Assembly (NCBI GenBank): GCA_018806915.1 | Contig: JAGKQI010000051.1 | Location: forward strand, 1-64,000 | DNA: 64,000 bases | Direction of reading: 5' to 3' | Source: Phytophthora colocasiae | Lineage: Eukaryota; Oomycota; Peronosporomycetes; Peronosporales; Peronosporaceae | Shown here: one piece after another, positions 44,405 through 55,700 of the stretch | How the letters are laid out: every line of letters starts with the position of its first letter | How positions within the stretch are numbered: position 1 is the first letter of the stretch | The notes under the pieces: model-generated | What the model saw: the letters and a program-made list of their open reading frames with translations, nothing else | Databases searched by the model: none | Told to the model about the DNA's origin: nothing | Translations under genes and position numbers: made by a program

Positions 44405-44424
44405 GCGGGGATCCAAACGGGCCC
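44405..44424. repeat. Candidate right terminal inverted repeat of the Harbinger element
   Basis: The sequence GCGGGGATCCAAACGGGCCC reads outward-in as GGGCCCGTTTGGATCCCC, a plausible Harbinger-type end. It is followed by TAA, compatible with a 3-bp target duplication. The partner lies outside the window, so it cannot be confirmed here. Confidence 0.5.
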
Positions 44425-44639
44425 TAATATATGAATTAACTTATACCGAAATATAAGTACTATATATCATGTATCAAGCACTTTCGCGTGCCACGTAGCG
44501 CTATCAAGCAATTTCATTGGCTTTCAGGGTGGGATCTGTTGTGCAAAATCGGTTCAAGAAACTGTTCATTGCAAACTCCTGGCAAAACCGGTACGATGTG
44601 CAACTACTAGAGGTGTGCGTTCGCGCCAACAACGACTAT

Positions 44640-47132
44640 CATTTTGTCATTAACCAAAATTCTTCTCACTGTCTACGTCTTCTACGCGGCGCTTGTTGAT
44701 AAAGCGGATCTTGTCCTGATACTCTGGCGGGATAGCAGTCCCGTTCTTCCAGGTCTGGTGTCACACTTGCGAGCAAGTCAGGTCGCTGCCGTGCTCTAGG
44801 CGGCGAGCCTTGTTGCAAAGTGCCGCGCGGCCTTTTTTAGCGATAGAGCACGCTTTGCATAAGAATCCGCTCTCAAAGCTTCGAGTTCCAGGCCCCGCAA
44901 ACGCCGATCATACCTTACACACCCACTGCCGCGTCTTGGTCTTGCTGTCGTTTTTCTCCTTCGTTTTCTGCAAAATGTGCGGGAGTTGAGGTGCTGGCGC
45001 CGTCAGCAGCTCTTGGCCGTCTTGTCCTGCGGCGAAGTCGGCTTTCGTTTGAGATAGAAGGTCCACATGCAGGCGCCGCATGAACTCAGCGCGGGTCGGA
45101 ACAGGCTTGTCTTGTCTCTTCATAGCAATCTTGTAGATGATAAATGAGTTGACTAATGCGATATCCACGAGCCCCCAAAATATTGTTTTGTAGTATTTGC
45201 ACATGCGCACTGAGCGCTGTATAGAGTAGCGCTGCAGCCGCAGCTGATCGTGGAAATTCACGCCATTCATTGCCTCGTGGTAGTCCACCAGCCGAGAACA
45301 CGGTGTCATTGTTACGGAACCATCGGCCCCCCGACGAGGGACTACAGCTGGCTGTGTGGAGCATCCAGTAGCAAGAAACCGGACGGGCTTCGAATCCATC
45401 CAGGCCAGCGCCACAAACTCAGGTCGGTTGCGCCATTGCGCAATTCGAAACGTTCCGCGCGGCATGCGCTGTGGTCGTTTCTTCTGTGTGAAATCGATCT
45501 GCTTGCACCATCCCAGGCGGTCCTGGCGCATGGTGCCGACATGGTAGTGGCCCATGGAGAGCAGCTTGTCAGACAGCGGAATCGACGTGTAGTAGTTGTC
45601 CGTACACACCAAGCGCTGAGCAGGCTGGTCCCTCAAAACATTCACGAGGTTCTTCACAACAGCTCGCTGAGCAACGTCTTTCTCTTCCTTGTGGTCTTCC
45701 CGCAGTAGATATCAAGCCTATAGTGCAACATCCGGAATAACGTCAGTATATATCGGGGTACAACCTGTCAAATCCAGAACATATCACGGATAGTACGTTG
45801 TTGCAAATTACCTTGAACAGTACGCTGTCTCGGCACAGCAGGTCATGTAGAACTTAGTGCCCCACTTGTTGGACTTGGCAGACATGTACTGCCTCATGGG
45901 GTTGCGTCGATGTCTCATTGGTCAAACGATATCCGTGCGCCCAACCGATATCCCCGAAAGAAATTCTTCTGCAACGTCTGCAGCACGGGTCGGATCTTGA
46001 AAGCCCTGTCGCCGCTCACTGCTTGGTGGGAGTTGTCGTTGAGGTGCATGTACCGCGTGATGTCTTGGAAACGATCGCGACTTAGAAACTGCCCGAAAGT
46101 TTCACGCGACAGTGCTCCTTTGACCTTGGTGATCAAATGCCGACTCAAACTTTCCTTTCGTGTGTCCAACGATCGTGCAACAAGCAAACCGATGAATCTG
46201 ACGAGTTCGTGCGGCAAGACAGGATGTTTACGGCGAAGTTTGGACTTGTACTCTTATACCGACAACACCACTGTGGACGGGGCCGTTCTTCGACGCTCCA
46301 GTGCACGTGTACGCATTGCCACTGCAACTTCGTCCGCATACGAGAGGCGGTAGCTGTTTGAAGGTGTGTTAAGGAGGTCATGTGGGCGGTAGCTGTTTGT
46401 CTCTTCAGCAATCCGTCGCCAAAGCTCCTTCGGCAGAAAAAAATAGAATATTGCCAAGGGGCTGCCAGCAAAAGCTAATGCAGCTTTCGTCGGACCGTAC
46501 GGCCCATCATAGAGAGGCGCAGCATCAACTTGCAAGTCGCCCGCGTGATGCTCGTCGTAGACATCCCACTCTTCCAAATGCAGTCTGTCAAGCTCTGGCT
46601 CCCGCAAGTCGAACACAAATACGCCGTCAGCTCTTCGTCGCTTACATTGTCAATGTCCTTGTCAACCACTATGGTATCTTCATCACCCTCAGCCTCCGAG
46701 TCGAGTTCAAGTAACCGGTCAGCTTCACCACGGTTCAAGTCGTCACTATCCAACGGCTCAAACAAGCGGTCCCGCCGCAATGCCGTCAAAAAATTATCCG
46801 AATCAAAGTCGTCAAGCGAAACAAAGCGAGGGTCACGTCATGACGGGTCGCATCTTTTTGGCTTCCATCCGGCACACCATCTTCGTCACTCTCCAGAACA
46901 TCATCCAGCACATCCGGAACAGCGTGATGATCATTATCCGTAACAATTTCAGGAGCATCTGGAACAAGCACTTCAGGAATATCTGGTACACGTTGGGACT
47001 CCTCCGCGACACCTTCATCTGTACAACCCGTAATAACATCATGTTAGAGTATCAAACAACAGAATCCAACCAAACAACATACCAGTGCGATGGCGCTTCT
47101 CCCGTGCAGACTTAGGTGCGGCCTTCCGTTTA
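44640..47132 (-). pseudogene. piggyBac-like transposase (DDE_Tnp_1_7), 3' part
   Basis: Runs leftward from the element C insertion. A short exon rich in basic residues, then an intron near 47085-47040, lead to an acidic N-terminal region (about 47030-46620). After it come LPKELWRRIAEETNSY, MPHELVRFIGLLVARSLD, the first catalytic region GARISFDQ with the KWGTKFYMTCC block, and, after a probable intron near 45720-45810, RLVCTDNYYTSIPLSDKLLSMG and MNGVNFHDQLRLQRYS. The Asp residues expected in piggyBac are present. A Cys-rich end continues past the stop at 44908. Frame changes near 46790, 46600, 46240 and 45660 mark a dead gene. It pairs with 60883-61393 across element C. Confidence 0.8.
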
Positions 47133-47136
47133 CCAG

Positions 47137-48549
47137 TGTGGTGAAGCGCGAATAAGAAATCCGAGAAAAGGCAACGTCAGGCCCAGAGAGAGTCGTATCA
47201 AGCGACAGGGGCCTCTGGCGAAGCAAGATGTCAGTTGATGACCCCAGATTGCGCGAACGATGGCTGACGAATGGATCCAGATCGATGTTCGTCTGGATCT
47301 CGCCAGCGATGAATGGATGGCGTCTTGGTCGAGTGAGACTAAGTGATTGGAGAACCCGCCGTGCGGTCCCGCGTGGCGGCTCAGGGTCGGAGGAGAAAAG
47401 GGCGCCTTGCCTGAGATCGCATGAGAAGGAGATCAAGGCAGCAGAGGGTCGGGACCGGTGCGATCCATGGTGGGCCGGTGACAACATAACCGTGAGATGC
47501 TGCCGAGGGGACCTGATGGCAGTGTTAGTCGCATGGGGAGTGGTGATCAAGTCCGGGAAGCTCAAGACCTGGAATGTCGACGACACAGGCACGCGAGATC
47601 AAGTATGAAGGCTGCTGATCGAGATCATTGTTCAAGACGGTGGACCAAGATCGATGACCGAGATGGTTGATCGAGATCGGCTGATCGGCTGATCGCCAGA
47701 TCGACAGATCGGCTGATCGGCTGATCGCCAGATCGCCAGATCGACAGATCGGCTGATCGCCAGATCGACAGATCGGCTGATCGCCAGATCGGCAGATCGA
47801 GATCGCGATCAGGGGTTAGGTGAGATCGAGATCGAAGATCGGAGGGGCAGCTGTGTAGCCGGATGTCAGGTAATCGTAGGATAGCAGATGAGGATGGGAC
47901 TAGTAGACATAGGAATAACCATAAACAGAATCGAATTTGCTCTGGACCTCACAAGTGCCTTCATCCAAGACTGGAACCGGGAATTACATTGGCCTACCAG
48001 CATCAAGAAGGTAAGGATAAGAGATCTAGCATAGAGGTTAATTCTGGATAATACATTGGCCAGTTTTACCCTATCTAGTGATCTATCCTTTACGTGCGAA
48101 CTACGGATCGGAAGGAATTGGCTGCTTGGCCTGACGATCTCGTCGACTCTCAACCCATCAAGACACCCGCTATAGGAAGCGGCAAGCATCGTAAAGGGAG
48201 GGACCAGATCCCCAACATTGGACCTTTGGAAGACCTAGATCGAAGATCAGGCGACCGGATCAAGGCTCGAGTATTCGCCTGTGACCCGGATCAACCCCAT
48301 CGAGGTAGAGTGAAGTATTCCCACGCTATCTCACACCCCTGCGTCACCCAAGACATCCTTCTCGTCCCAAGACATCTTCAGAAGTCACCTGGAAGAGCGT
48401 AACCCGCCTACCGACGGGTACATAAGGTGAACTCTACACGCAGCAAGATCACGGATCATCGGGGGACCCCCTCCGTTAGTCGGTGTCTGGGCGCAAGTGG
48501 TGATCGCGATCGGCCTCAACCAGATTTTGGTCAGATCCGCTCCACCACA
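47137..48549 (+). repeat. 5' LTR of element C
   Basis: 1413 bp against 1302 bp for the 3' LTR. About 107 bp of the difference is an expanded GATC-bearing tandem repeat, and 4 bp comes from a small indel near 47888. Otherwise the LTRs differ at few sites, suggesting a fairly recent insertion. Confidence 0.95.
47675..47800. repeat. Minisatellite in the 5' LTR of element C
   Basis: Irregular tandem units of about 24 bp built from CTGATCGCCAGATCGACA and GATCGG. The 3' LTR has only about one unit at 60108-60130. The array therefore expanded in this LTR, or contracted in the other, after insertion. Confidence 0.85.
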
Positions 48550-50877
48550 ATGGTGCGCGTGCCCGGATCTTCCGGTGACTTCGGATATCACCGTGAGTCC
48601 CAAGAAGATGTCAAGATTAAAGAAGAACAAGGGGAAGAAGTGCCTACGAAAGTTGGATCGACGGAGGCACCGATGAAAACAGAAAGATCCACAGATCAGC
48701 AGAGTTCTGGGAGGATCTCTACTGACAGGCACGAGGCAGACCTGGATCGCAATCCAGATCTTGAAGAAAAACCTCGAATTCCTCCCAAGGCCCCTTCGAG
48801 GGCCACCGCGGATCTCGATGAAAATCGAGATCCGCACACGAGCGATAAGGAATCAGCAAAGCTGAAACCTAATCTGCTCACCAAGTCCACTGTTGCCTCA
48901 AGATCGACCAAGAAAAAGAAGATCAAGAGCACCCGGACGAAATTGAAAGCTCCAGACTCAGAGCCAGAAGACATGGTCAGCCCGGGATCGACGATTACCA
49001 AGGACGCGATCGAGCAGGCCTATTACAGGAAGATGCTAAGCGAGACCTTGCTTAACGATCCCGTTCTTACGATCATACAAGTCCGCCAGATCGGTAACCT
49101 CACCGGCCCAGTGTCGAAACCCCGGATTAGCTCGGACCGCCTGAACGCGGTGAAGATTCTACTTGATCTACTCCAAGAAGCTGGTTTAGTAGCTGGAGAG
49201 TTCGACCCAAACTCCCTTTTTGACCTGGAACTGGAAGCGATTCAATCTGCGACCCATGATCTATTCGATTCCCTCAAGATCTTGGTCGGCGAACGCTCAC
49301 TGACGCCCGATCCAGGCTATCAGACTGGATCGTCATGCTACGCGTCGGCGACCTCGGAACCAGATTCCGACAGCCCGAGAAGGCTGCAACGCATGTCGTT
49401 AGGTCCCTCCGGTGCCAAATTCCTGAAATCGCGCATGAAGAAACAAGACACACGATCGGTGGCTGCGAAACTGGAGGCGAAGACGCCTGATCAGCAAGAA
49501 AATCGCCGGATCCGGACAGACCAGACCGCGCCGACAACTAATTCCAACGGATCGAGCAACAAGTTGGACGACTTCCAGATGGCGATGGATCGTTTCCTAA
49601 AGGAACGGAGTCTCGTGACACCCCGATCGCCGACCAAAGGAGAATTGGATGTTGACATGGAGTCCGTTACGGCCTCAGACCCTGATGCATGGGAATACGA
49701 TCCGGACGATCTGGGCATACCGAGCTCCGGTGGACAGATGTCGAGCCGAGCAGCGATCGCATCCGCGGCGATCGGTCAAGGAGGATCATCGGTGATCCAG
49801 CGGGTCCGGATCTCAGCGATCTCGGATCTGAAAGATTTTGCGGGTAAAGATCTGGACGAAGATCGCGCTCGGGCCTGGATCAGTAAAGTCAAGTCAGCAT
49901 TTCAGCGCGATCAGGCTACGGAAGAAGAGAAATGCCTCACATTTGCAGATCTGATGGTGGGACCGGCAAAGAACTGGTACAGGCAGCTCAGTCGAACGAC
50001 GAAAACCAAGTGGGCAGATCTGTTGGACAGTTTCCAGACCCAGTATTGTGGGTTGGGTATGTCGGTCGCGTGGCAATACTATCACGCTCGCAAGCGATCG
50101 GAAGAAACCCCCCTTGACTATCTCTACCGGCTCAACGTGGCGGCTTTGCGTGCTAGACTAAAGATCAAGGATGGGAGCCCTAAGGCCCGCCGGGAACATG
50201 TAGACCACTATATCGAGACATTGGGAGATCCGGAGTTAGCTGATCGGTTGACCCTACTCCGGCTGAATGACGTAGATGAACTTGAGGAGGTACTTCGTGC
50301 CCGGGAACGGGCGAAAAGCAGACAGCGTAAATCTGCGTTCGGATCGAAGTACAGACAAAAGGCACCGGCCAGTGCCCCGGCGGCACCCACCCGAGCGGTG
50401 GTACGGGCGATACAAACCCAAGATCCGAGCTCGGAATCAGAGGAAATATCCGGATCGGACGGATCCGATTCTGAAGGCGATCTCCGGAGGATATATCTTG
50501 CCGCGTCGGAAGACAAGCAGATCAGCACTGGGGGCGTTCCCCACCAACAGGATCAGTCGCGATCGCAGGTGAACGCGCAAGATCGAGGCCGGATCGCGGA
50601 TCGCAGGGGTACGTCAGACCACGATCGAGGTCGCTGTTCACACTGTGGATCGCGGAAACATACGGATCTGGACTGCTGGAGACGTCTAACCTGTGAAAAG
50701 TGCGGGAAGAGGGGTCACCCAACGGATCGCTGTCTGTATACCTGCCGTGGTTGTGGGGAGATCCATGAAGCTGGAGAATGCCCCATGGAAGAATTCTACA
50801 ACCAGATCCGCAAGTGGTACGACCCGACCCGACATGCCGGATTGTTCCCCGAGAAGGTGGAAAAGATGTTAAACTAG
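48550..50877 (+). CDS. gag: Element C Gag
   Basis: The preferred ATG at 48550 overlaps the primer site and gives MVRVPGSSGDFGYHRESQED, 775 residues. The frame is also open back to an ATG at 48427 inside the LTR (816 residues). In order: a charged, Lys/Glu-rich N-terminus; a middle region with LTPDPGYQTGSSCYAS; a Gypsy capsid region (LKDFAGKDLDEDRARAWISKV...GPAKNWYRQLSRTTKTKWADL...TPLDYLYRLNVAAL); and C-terminal zinc knuckles CSHCGSRKHTDLDC, CEKCGKRGHPTDRC and a third Cys/His cluster CRGCGEIHEAGEC. It lacks the very long N-terminal extension seen in A and B. Confidence 0.92.
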   Translation: MVRVPGSSGDFGYHRESQEDVKIKEEQGEEVPTKVGSTEAPMKTERSTDQQSSGRISTDRHEADLDRNPDLEEKPRIPPKAPSRATADLDENRDPHTSDKESAKLKPNLLTKSTVASRSTKKKKIKSTRTKLKAPDSEPEDMVSPGSTITKDAIEQAYYRKMLSETLLNDPVLTIIQVRQIGNLTGPVSKPRISSDRLNAVKILLDLLQEAGLVAGEFDPNSLFDLELEAIQSATHDLFDSLKILVGERSLTPDPGYQTGSSCYASATSEPDSDSPRRLQRMSLGPSGAKFLKSRMKKQDTRSVAAKLEAKTPDQQENRRIRTDQTAPTTNSNGSSNKLDDFQMAMDRFLKERSLVTPRSPTKGELDVDMESVTASDPDAWEYDPDDLGIPSSGGQMSSRAAIASAAIGQGGSSVIQRVRISAISDLKDFAGKDLDEDRARAWISKVKSAFQRDQATEEEKCLTFADLMVGPAKNWYRQLSRTTKTKWADLLDSFQTQYCGLGMSVAWQYYHARKRSEETPLDYLYRLNVAALRARLKIKDGSPKARREHVDHYIETLGDPELADRLTLLRLNDVDELEEVLRARERAKSRQRKSAFGSKYRQKAPASAPAAPTRAVVRAIQTQDPSSESEEISGSDGSDSEGDLRRIYLAASEDKQISTGGVPHQQDQSRSQVNAQDRGRIADRRGTSDHDRGRCSHCGSRKHTDLDCWRRLTCEKCGKRGHPTDRCLYTCRGCGEIHEAGECPMEEFYNQIRKWYDPTRHAGLFPEKVEKMLN
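48551..48593 (+). promoter_or_regulatory. tRNA primer binding site and leader motif of element C
   Basis: TGGTGCGCGTGCCCGGA starts one base after the LTR end and equals the A and B1 sites. GATATCACCG follows at 48584-48593. The gag start codon overlaps the site. Confidence 0.8.
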
Positions 50878-51001
50878 GACGCTCGCCGGTTTGGAAACCG
50901 GTACGAGCCGAGCGTTCTGAGTACTGCATCTATGCATATGTGAACAAAAATCGAGAGATCAAGATAGGGAGAATTCGGATCTGCGCGGTAATACATGTAA
51001 G

Positions 51002-52795
51002 TTGCATTCGTATACTGCTAAGATCGCGAGTCTTCCGCGGATCGATGAGTTCTCGCGATCTGGTGCAGAAGTGGCTTTGGATCTCAAGGAAGGAGAATCC
51101 CGGGGGTATTGGAAATACCACGCACCAGGAAAATGGTTCCGACAAGCCAAGATCTCAGGTAAGATCAATCACGAAAGAGCGATCTTGCTCCTGGACACTG
51201 GCGCCGAGGTATCCATCTTGGATACCACCTTTGCTCGTAAGGTTGGGTGCCACTTTGACACTAGTCAGAGACAGGAGTGTGTTGGGATCGGTGATAATGT
51301 GTACACCACCGAGGGAAGAACGAGGATCAAGATCACGCTTGCGGGATACTTGGTCTACTTTTTCGATATTTGGATCGGGGATCTATCCGGGCAAGATGCG
51401 ATCCTGGGTATGGATTTCATGATCCCGGCTGGGGTCCGGATGGATCTTGCGAAGGGATCGATGTGCTTACCTAATGAAGTGGGGATCCCACTTAGTGGTC
51501 GCAAGAGATTATACGGGGAGAAGGTAAGATCGGTAAAATTGGAGGAAGATCTACATATCCCAGTTGGGGGATCTGAAGAGATCGCATCGAGAGTGAAATT
51601 ATCGGCGACAGAGAAATTGTGGGTGACCAGAGGCGACCGATGGGTACCTACCGTGGTAAATGGACCCGGCCGAACTCGGTACTTAGTGATCACGAATTTG
51701 AGCGAGAAGATTTTACGACTGGATCACAGATTACATGTCGGAATGGTACTTGATCAAGAAAAAGTTCCTCGATACCCCGGGTTTGTGTCGGTCGGATCCC
51801 GGCGTTACATGGAGTGGCAGAATCTAGCTCTAAAAGCGACTGTGGACGCAAGACCAGAACCTCAGGAAACCGTAGAGATCCCCTTACCGTCGGTCGAACG
51901 GCCGACCTACGTTACGCCGCGATCTATACTCCGTCGAGGTGGGACGGCCAAGACCGATCTTGATCCTGCACCGATATCGACATTGGAATCTCGATCATCA
52001 AGCCGATCGACCGACGCAGCCGAAGTCAAGGTCACTTTCCTTGAACCCAAACAGGATCCCATGAATACCCCACCGATCACGATCATTTCCGACAGGACCC
52101 CGAGTGGCGAAGCTGGGGGCGGTGAGACTGAGACGAATGAGAGCTTGCCAGAACAGGCCCCAGATCGGACAGACCGGACATGCGAAGAAGAGATCGAGGT
52201 AAAAACAGAAAAACCAGATTTTCAAATCGAGATCAAACATGAATCCGACGCCGATGCCGTCCCCATGGTTAAAGACACCCCGATCTTGACAGCCAAGGAC
52301 GATTGGCTGCGTGATCAATCAATGGATGAACCGGATCCGACATCTCTTGAAGGGATCGAGAACGCCGATCAGACCCACTTACACGAAAGTGGCGATTTTT
52401 CGGCCGAAGATCTAGCCGATAATCTCGCAGTAGTACCAGAGATCCAGATCTCCACCACCGAAGAAGTCAGGATTGAAGATCTGCAAGTAGGAAATCCGGG
52501 ATCGGCTACCCCGGAGGAGATCGAGAAACTTCGACAGATTATTTGGAAGAAGCGACACCTCCTGATCGGAAAGGGAAACGCACTTCCTCCAGCGGCCAAG
52601 GGTGTTATATGCGATATCGACGTGGGTGATGCAAAGCCGATCGCACAACGAGTCCGAAAGGTGGCGCCACAGTTCCGCGAGAAAGTATCGGATCTTATCA
52701 AAGGACTCCTAGCTGCCAAGATCATTCGGCCATCGACATCGCCATGGGCATCTCCGATCGTGGTGATCATCAAAAAGAACGGTGTAGACATCTGA
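51002..52795 (+). CDS. Element C protease, linker and start of RT (ends at a premature stop)
   Basis: Protease active site LLLDTGAEVSILD lies near residues 63-75, followed by DAILGMDFMIPAGVRMD and the post-protease region RGDRWVPTVVNGPG. An acidic linker leads to RT (KGVICDIDVGDAKPIAQRVRK, SPWASPIVVIIKKNGVDI). The frame ends at TGA 52793-52795, where A has Arg (KKNGVDIRMC); a single C-to-T change of CGA explains it. The segment is open upstream without an ATG, and the codon at 51002 is TTG. Expression would therefore rely on frameshifting or read-through from gag. Confidence 0.88.
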   Translation: MHSYTAKIASLPRIDEFSRSGAEVALDLKEGESRGYWKYHAPGKWFRQAKISGKINHERAILLLDTGAEVSILDTTFARKVGCHFDTSQRQECVGIGDNVYTTEGRTRIKITLAGYLVYFFDIWIGDLSGQDAILGMDFMIPAGVRMDLAKGSMCLPNEVGIPLSGRKRLYGEKVRSVKLEEDLHIPVGGSEEIASRVKLSATEKLWVTRGDRWVPTVVNGPGRTRYLVITNLSEKILRLDHRLHVGMVLDQEKVPRYPGFVSVGSRRYMEWQNLALKATVDARPEPQETVEIPLPSVERPTYVTPRSILRRGGTAKTDLDPAPISTLESRSSSRSTDAAEVKVTFLEPKQDPMNTPPITIISDRTPSGEAGGGETETNESLPEQAPDRTDRTCEEEIEVKTEKPDFQIEIKHESDADAVPMVKDTPILTAKDDWLRDQSMDEPDPTSLEGIENADQTHLHESGDFSAEDLADNLAVVPEIQISTTEEVRIEDLQVGNPGSATPEEIEKLRQIIWKKRHLLIGKGNALPPAAKGVICDIDVGDAKPIAQRVRKVAPQFREKVSDLIKGLLAAKIIRPSTSPWASPIVVIIKKNGVDI

Positions 52796-55700
52796 CTATG
52801 TATCGATTATCGGTTGGTGAACGGTCTCACAAGGCTGATGATCTACCCGATGCCCCTGATCAATGACCTGCTAGAAGATCTTGACAAGGTTCTGTGGTAT
52901 TGTTCATTAGACATGGCGAGTGGATTCTGGGTCGTATCAATGACCGATCGAGCTCGCGCGATCTCGGCTTTCATCACTCCATTTGGCCTTTTCGAGTGGA
53001 ATCGCATGCCGTTCGGGCTGAAGAACGCCCCTCAGATCTATCAACGTCTTGTGGACAATGCCCTATATGGATTTTTGAAGATCTCCCAGTCCGGAGACGT
53101 GGAAGGCTCTGCGGATGTGTTCGAATCAGGAATCCCGGAAGATCCCGGTCGTCCGTCGGTGCTAGGACGGAGATCATACATCGACGATATCTTGATCACG
53201 GCTGGATCATGGGATCAAATGTGCGATCGGGTGGAAGACCTATTGGAGGCCTGTGATAAGTGGAATCTCTCGATCAGTGTGGCAAAGAGCTTCTGGGGCA
53301 TGGATAAAGTGGAATATCTCGGACACAAAGTGTCGATCGATGGATTGGAGGCAAACCCGAAGGACCTGAAGTCTCTGACGGATCTACCATTCCCTGGATC
53401 ACTCCGATCCATGCAATCGTTCCTTGGAAGTTTGAATTACTATAGTCGGTTCATCGAGGATTATGCGATCTATGCATCGGTCCTATATGAACTACGTGAG
53501 GTGGAGTTCGCAGAACTGAAGAAGCGACCAGATCTACGAAAGATCATGGATAGCATGGACCTGATCACTCAAGATCCCGTCGCGCTTAAGTCGGATCGGG
53601 ATAGATCACTAGATATCCCGACTCAAAGAAGCGATAGTACACCGGATCCTGACTTGGGGGCGATGTCTTCACCCTGTTCAAGCGAGGTCGGAGCCGACCT
53701 GGGCCTGAAGACTGGTGACGAGAGGTGGGGTAGGGCATACAGGGCGTTTACAGCCTTGAAGACCAAGATCGCGTCGACCCCGATCCTTCGTCACTTCGAC
53801 ACGACGAAGTTACCCGTGGTGATCGTGTACGCTAGTGACTGGGCGATTTCCGCCGCACTAATGCAGGAACACGACCAGATCTACCACCCGGTCGCGTTTG
53901 CCAGCCGAACCTTGAAGACCAACGAGCTGAATTATAATGTTGCCGAAAAGGAGGTGTTGGCTCTACTTCGGATCTTGGATCTACACTACACCCTGTTAGT
54001 GGGACGTCGGATCAAGGTCCTAACCCGACACTCAACGCTTGCCTGGCTGTTCAAGTCTGCCGGCCTCCAAGGACGTCTGGGACAATGGTCTGCTCTTCTG
54101 TCCCCGTGGACACTCGAGATCACGAAGTGTACGAAGGGAGAGGATGAAATACTGGGGGCGATCGCAGCTAACATAACGCCCAGATCGGAGATCGACGAAG
54201 CTCTTATCGCGATCGCGCCACGAAAGGAGCCAAAACGTCGGATCCAGATGCCAATCCCCACCGTAGACCCAGATGAGGAGTTGTGGGTTATAAGTTTCGA
54301 CGGATCGGCACGCGTGAAACGAGGAGGAGGCGCTTTCAGCGCGATCGTGTGGAGTTTACCAGAGTGGAAAGTGATCAAGGCTAGATCGGATTATGCTGAA
54401 AGCCTTACTGTCAATGAAGCGGAATACCGTGGACTCTTGCTAGGTCTTGGCATGATCGCACAGTTAGAACGCCGCCGTTTGGTCGTTTGTGGCGATTCGA
54501 ATCTGGTGATCCGACAAGTCCGGGGCGAGATCGACTGCAAGGCGCCAGGATTGACGTTACTGAAACAGAAGGTGCTGGATCACTTGCGGAATTGGGGAGA
54601 TCATGAGCTGGTCCATGTGAAGAGAGACTGGAATGGGAGCGCAGATAGCTTGGCGAGTGCCGCACTGCAGCGAGGAAGCGGGATCGAGGTCCACGATGAG
54701 GCAGATCGGTGCGATCTGATCACCCTAAATCGGCTTGATGAGGTGTTGGCCCCTCGAGTTGAAGATCGAACTGCACAAGTGTCGGCAGTAGCCACGCGTG
54801 CAGCCCGAGCGCGACCTGGTGCCGCTGTCCTGCGAGAGGAACTGATCCGGGAGATGCGGATTGATCGGATCAGGCGAGCCCAGGACGAGGAGGTCTGGAT
54901 CGCCGGACTAAAGAGGTACCTGGCTGGGCAGATCGCGGATCTTACTCGAGCCGAATCTGTATCCTACGCCAAGATCGCCTCCGAGTACGAGGTAGATGAA
55001 CAAGATCTGCTGTTTTACAGCCCACCAGGGCCGAGATCAAGTGGTGATCGCGACCGCCTGATGAGACTTGTAGTTCCAGAAACGCTACAGCAGGATGTCC
55101 TCCACCACTACCATACGACTCTGGAAGGGGGACATCAGGGGATCGGACGTACTTATCAGCGGATCCGAGATCATTTCCATCGGAGGGGATTATATCGGAG
55201 CGTGCAGCGATACGTAGGCGAGTGTGTAGACTGTGAGACTGGGAAAGGGAGGCCCACGATCCGGGGCGAGTCGCCGGGGAATCTGCAAGCAACATACCCG
55301 TTCCAGATCATAGCGATGGATCACATACCCTCCCTGCCCAGATCTAACAAAGGCAACACCGAACTACTGATCTGGGTCGATCTGTTCACGGGATATGTGA
55401 TCGCGAAGGCCAGTTCCTCCCGATTGGCCCAGACCGTCGCAGAATCCTATGAAGAATGCGTGTTCCGCAGATTTGGTGCTAGCGAGATGATCAGGCACGA
55501 TCGAGAACCGGGTTTCATGTCCGACTTCTTCAGATCGTTCAATAAGATCCTGGGGCAGCGACAACGGGCGACGATGGCCTACCAGCCACAAGCCAACGGG
55601 ACTGCGGAACGGATGGTGCAAACGGCGACTAGGGCGATCAAGATGTATGTTCAAGATCTCGATCAGAAGGACTGGGATGAATACGCGGAGAGACTGACGT

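Larger units (their letters stand above)
1..44424. mobile_element. PIF/Harbinger DNA transposon, left end outside the window, interrupted by element A
   Basis: Three parts support this call: a Myb/SANT-like ORF1 on the plus strand (148-457 and 42095-42766), a HARBI1-like DDE nuclease on the minus strand (43829 onward, convergent), and a candidate terminal repeat at 44405-44424. Two genes with this pairing are the hallmark of PIF/Harbinger elements. No matching left terminal repeat is visible, so the element starts before base 1. Bases 1-147 hold only its upstream non-coding part. Element A (458-42090) sits inside ORF1. All genes are damaged, so the copy is inferred to be dead. Confidence 0.8.

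Noticed and set aside
47044..47592. 182-codon minus-strand ORF running from the element C LTR into the piggyBac-like gene
   Set aside because: Most is LTR sequence, and the same reading exists in the 3' LTR fused to a different downstream sequence.
47675..47800. CRISPR-like repeat array
   Set aside because: The units are short, contiguous and degenerate with no unique spacers, and they lie in an LTR of a eukaryotic retrotransposon.
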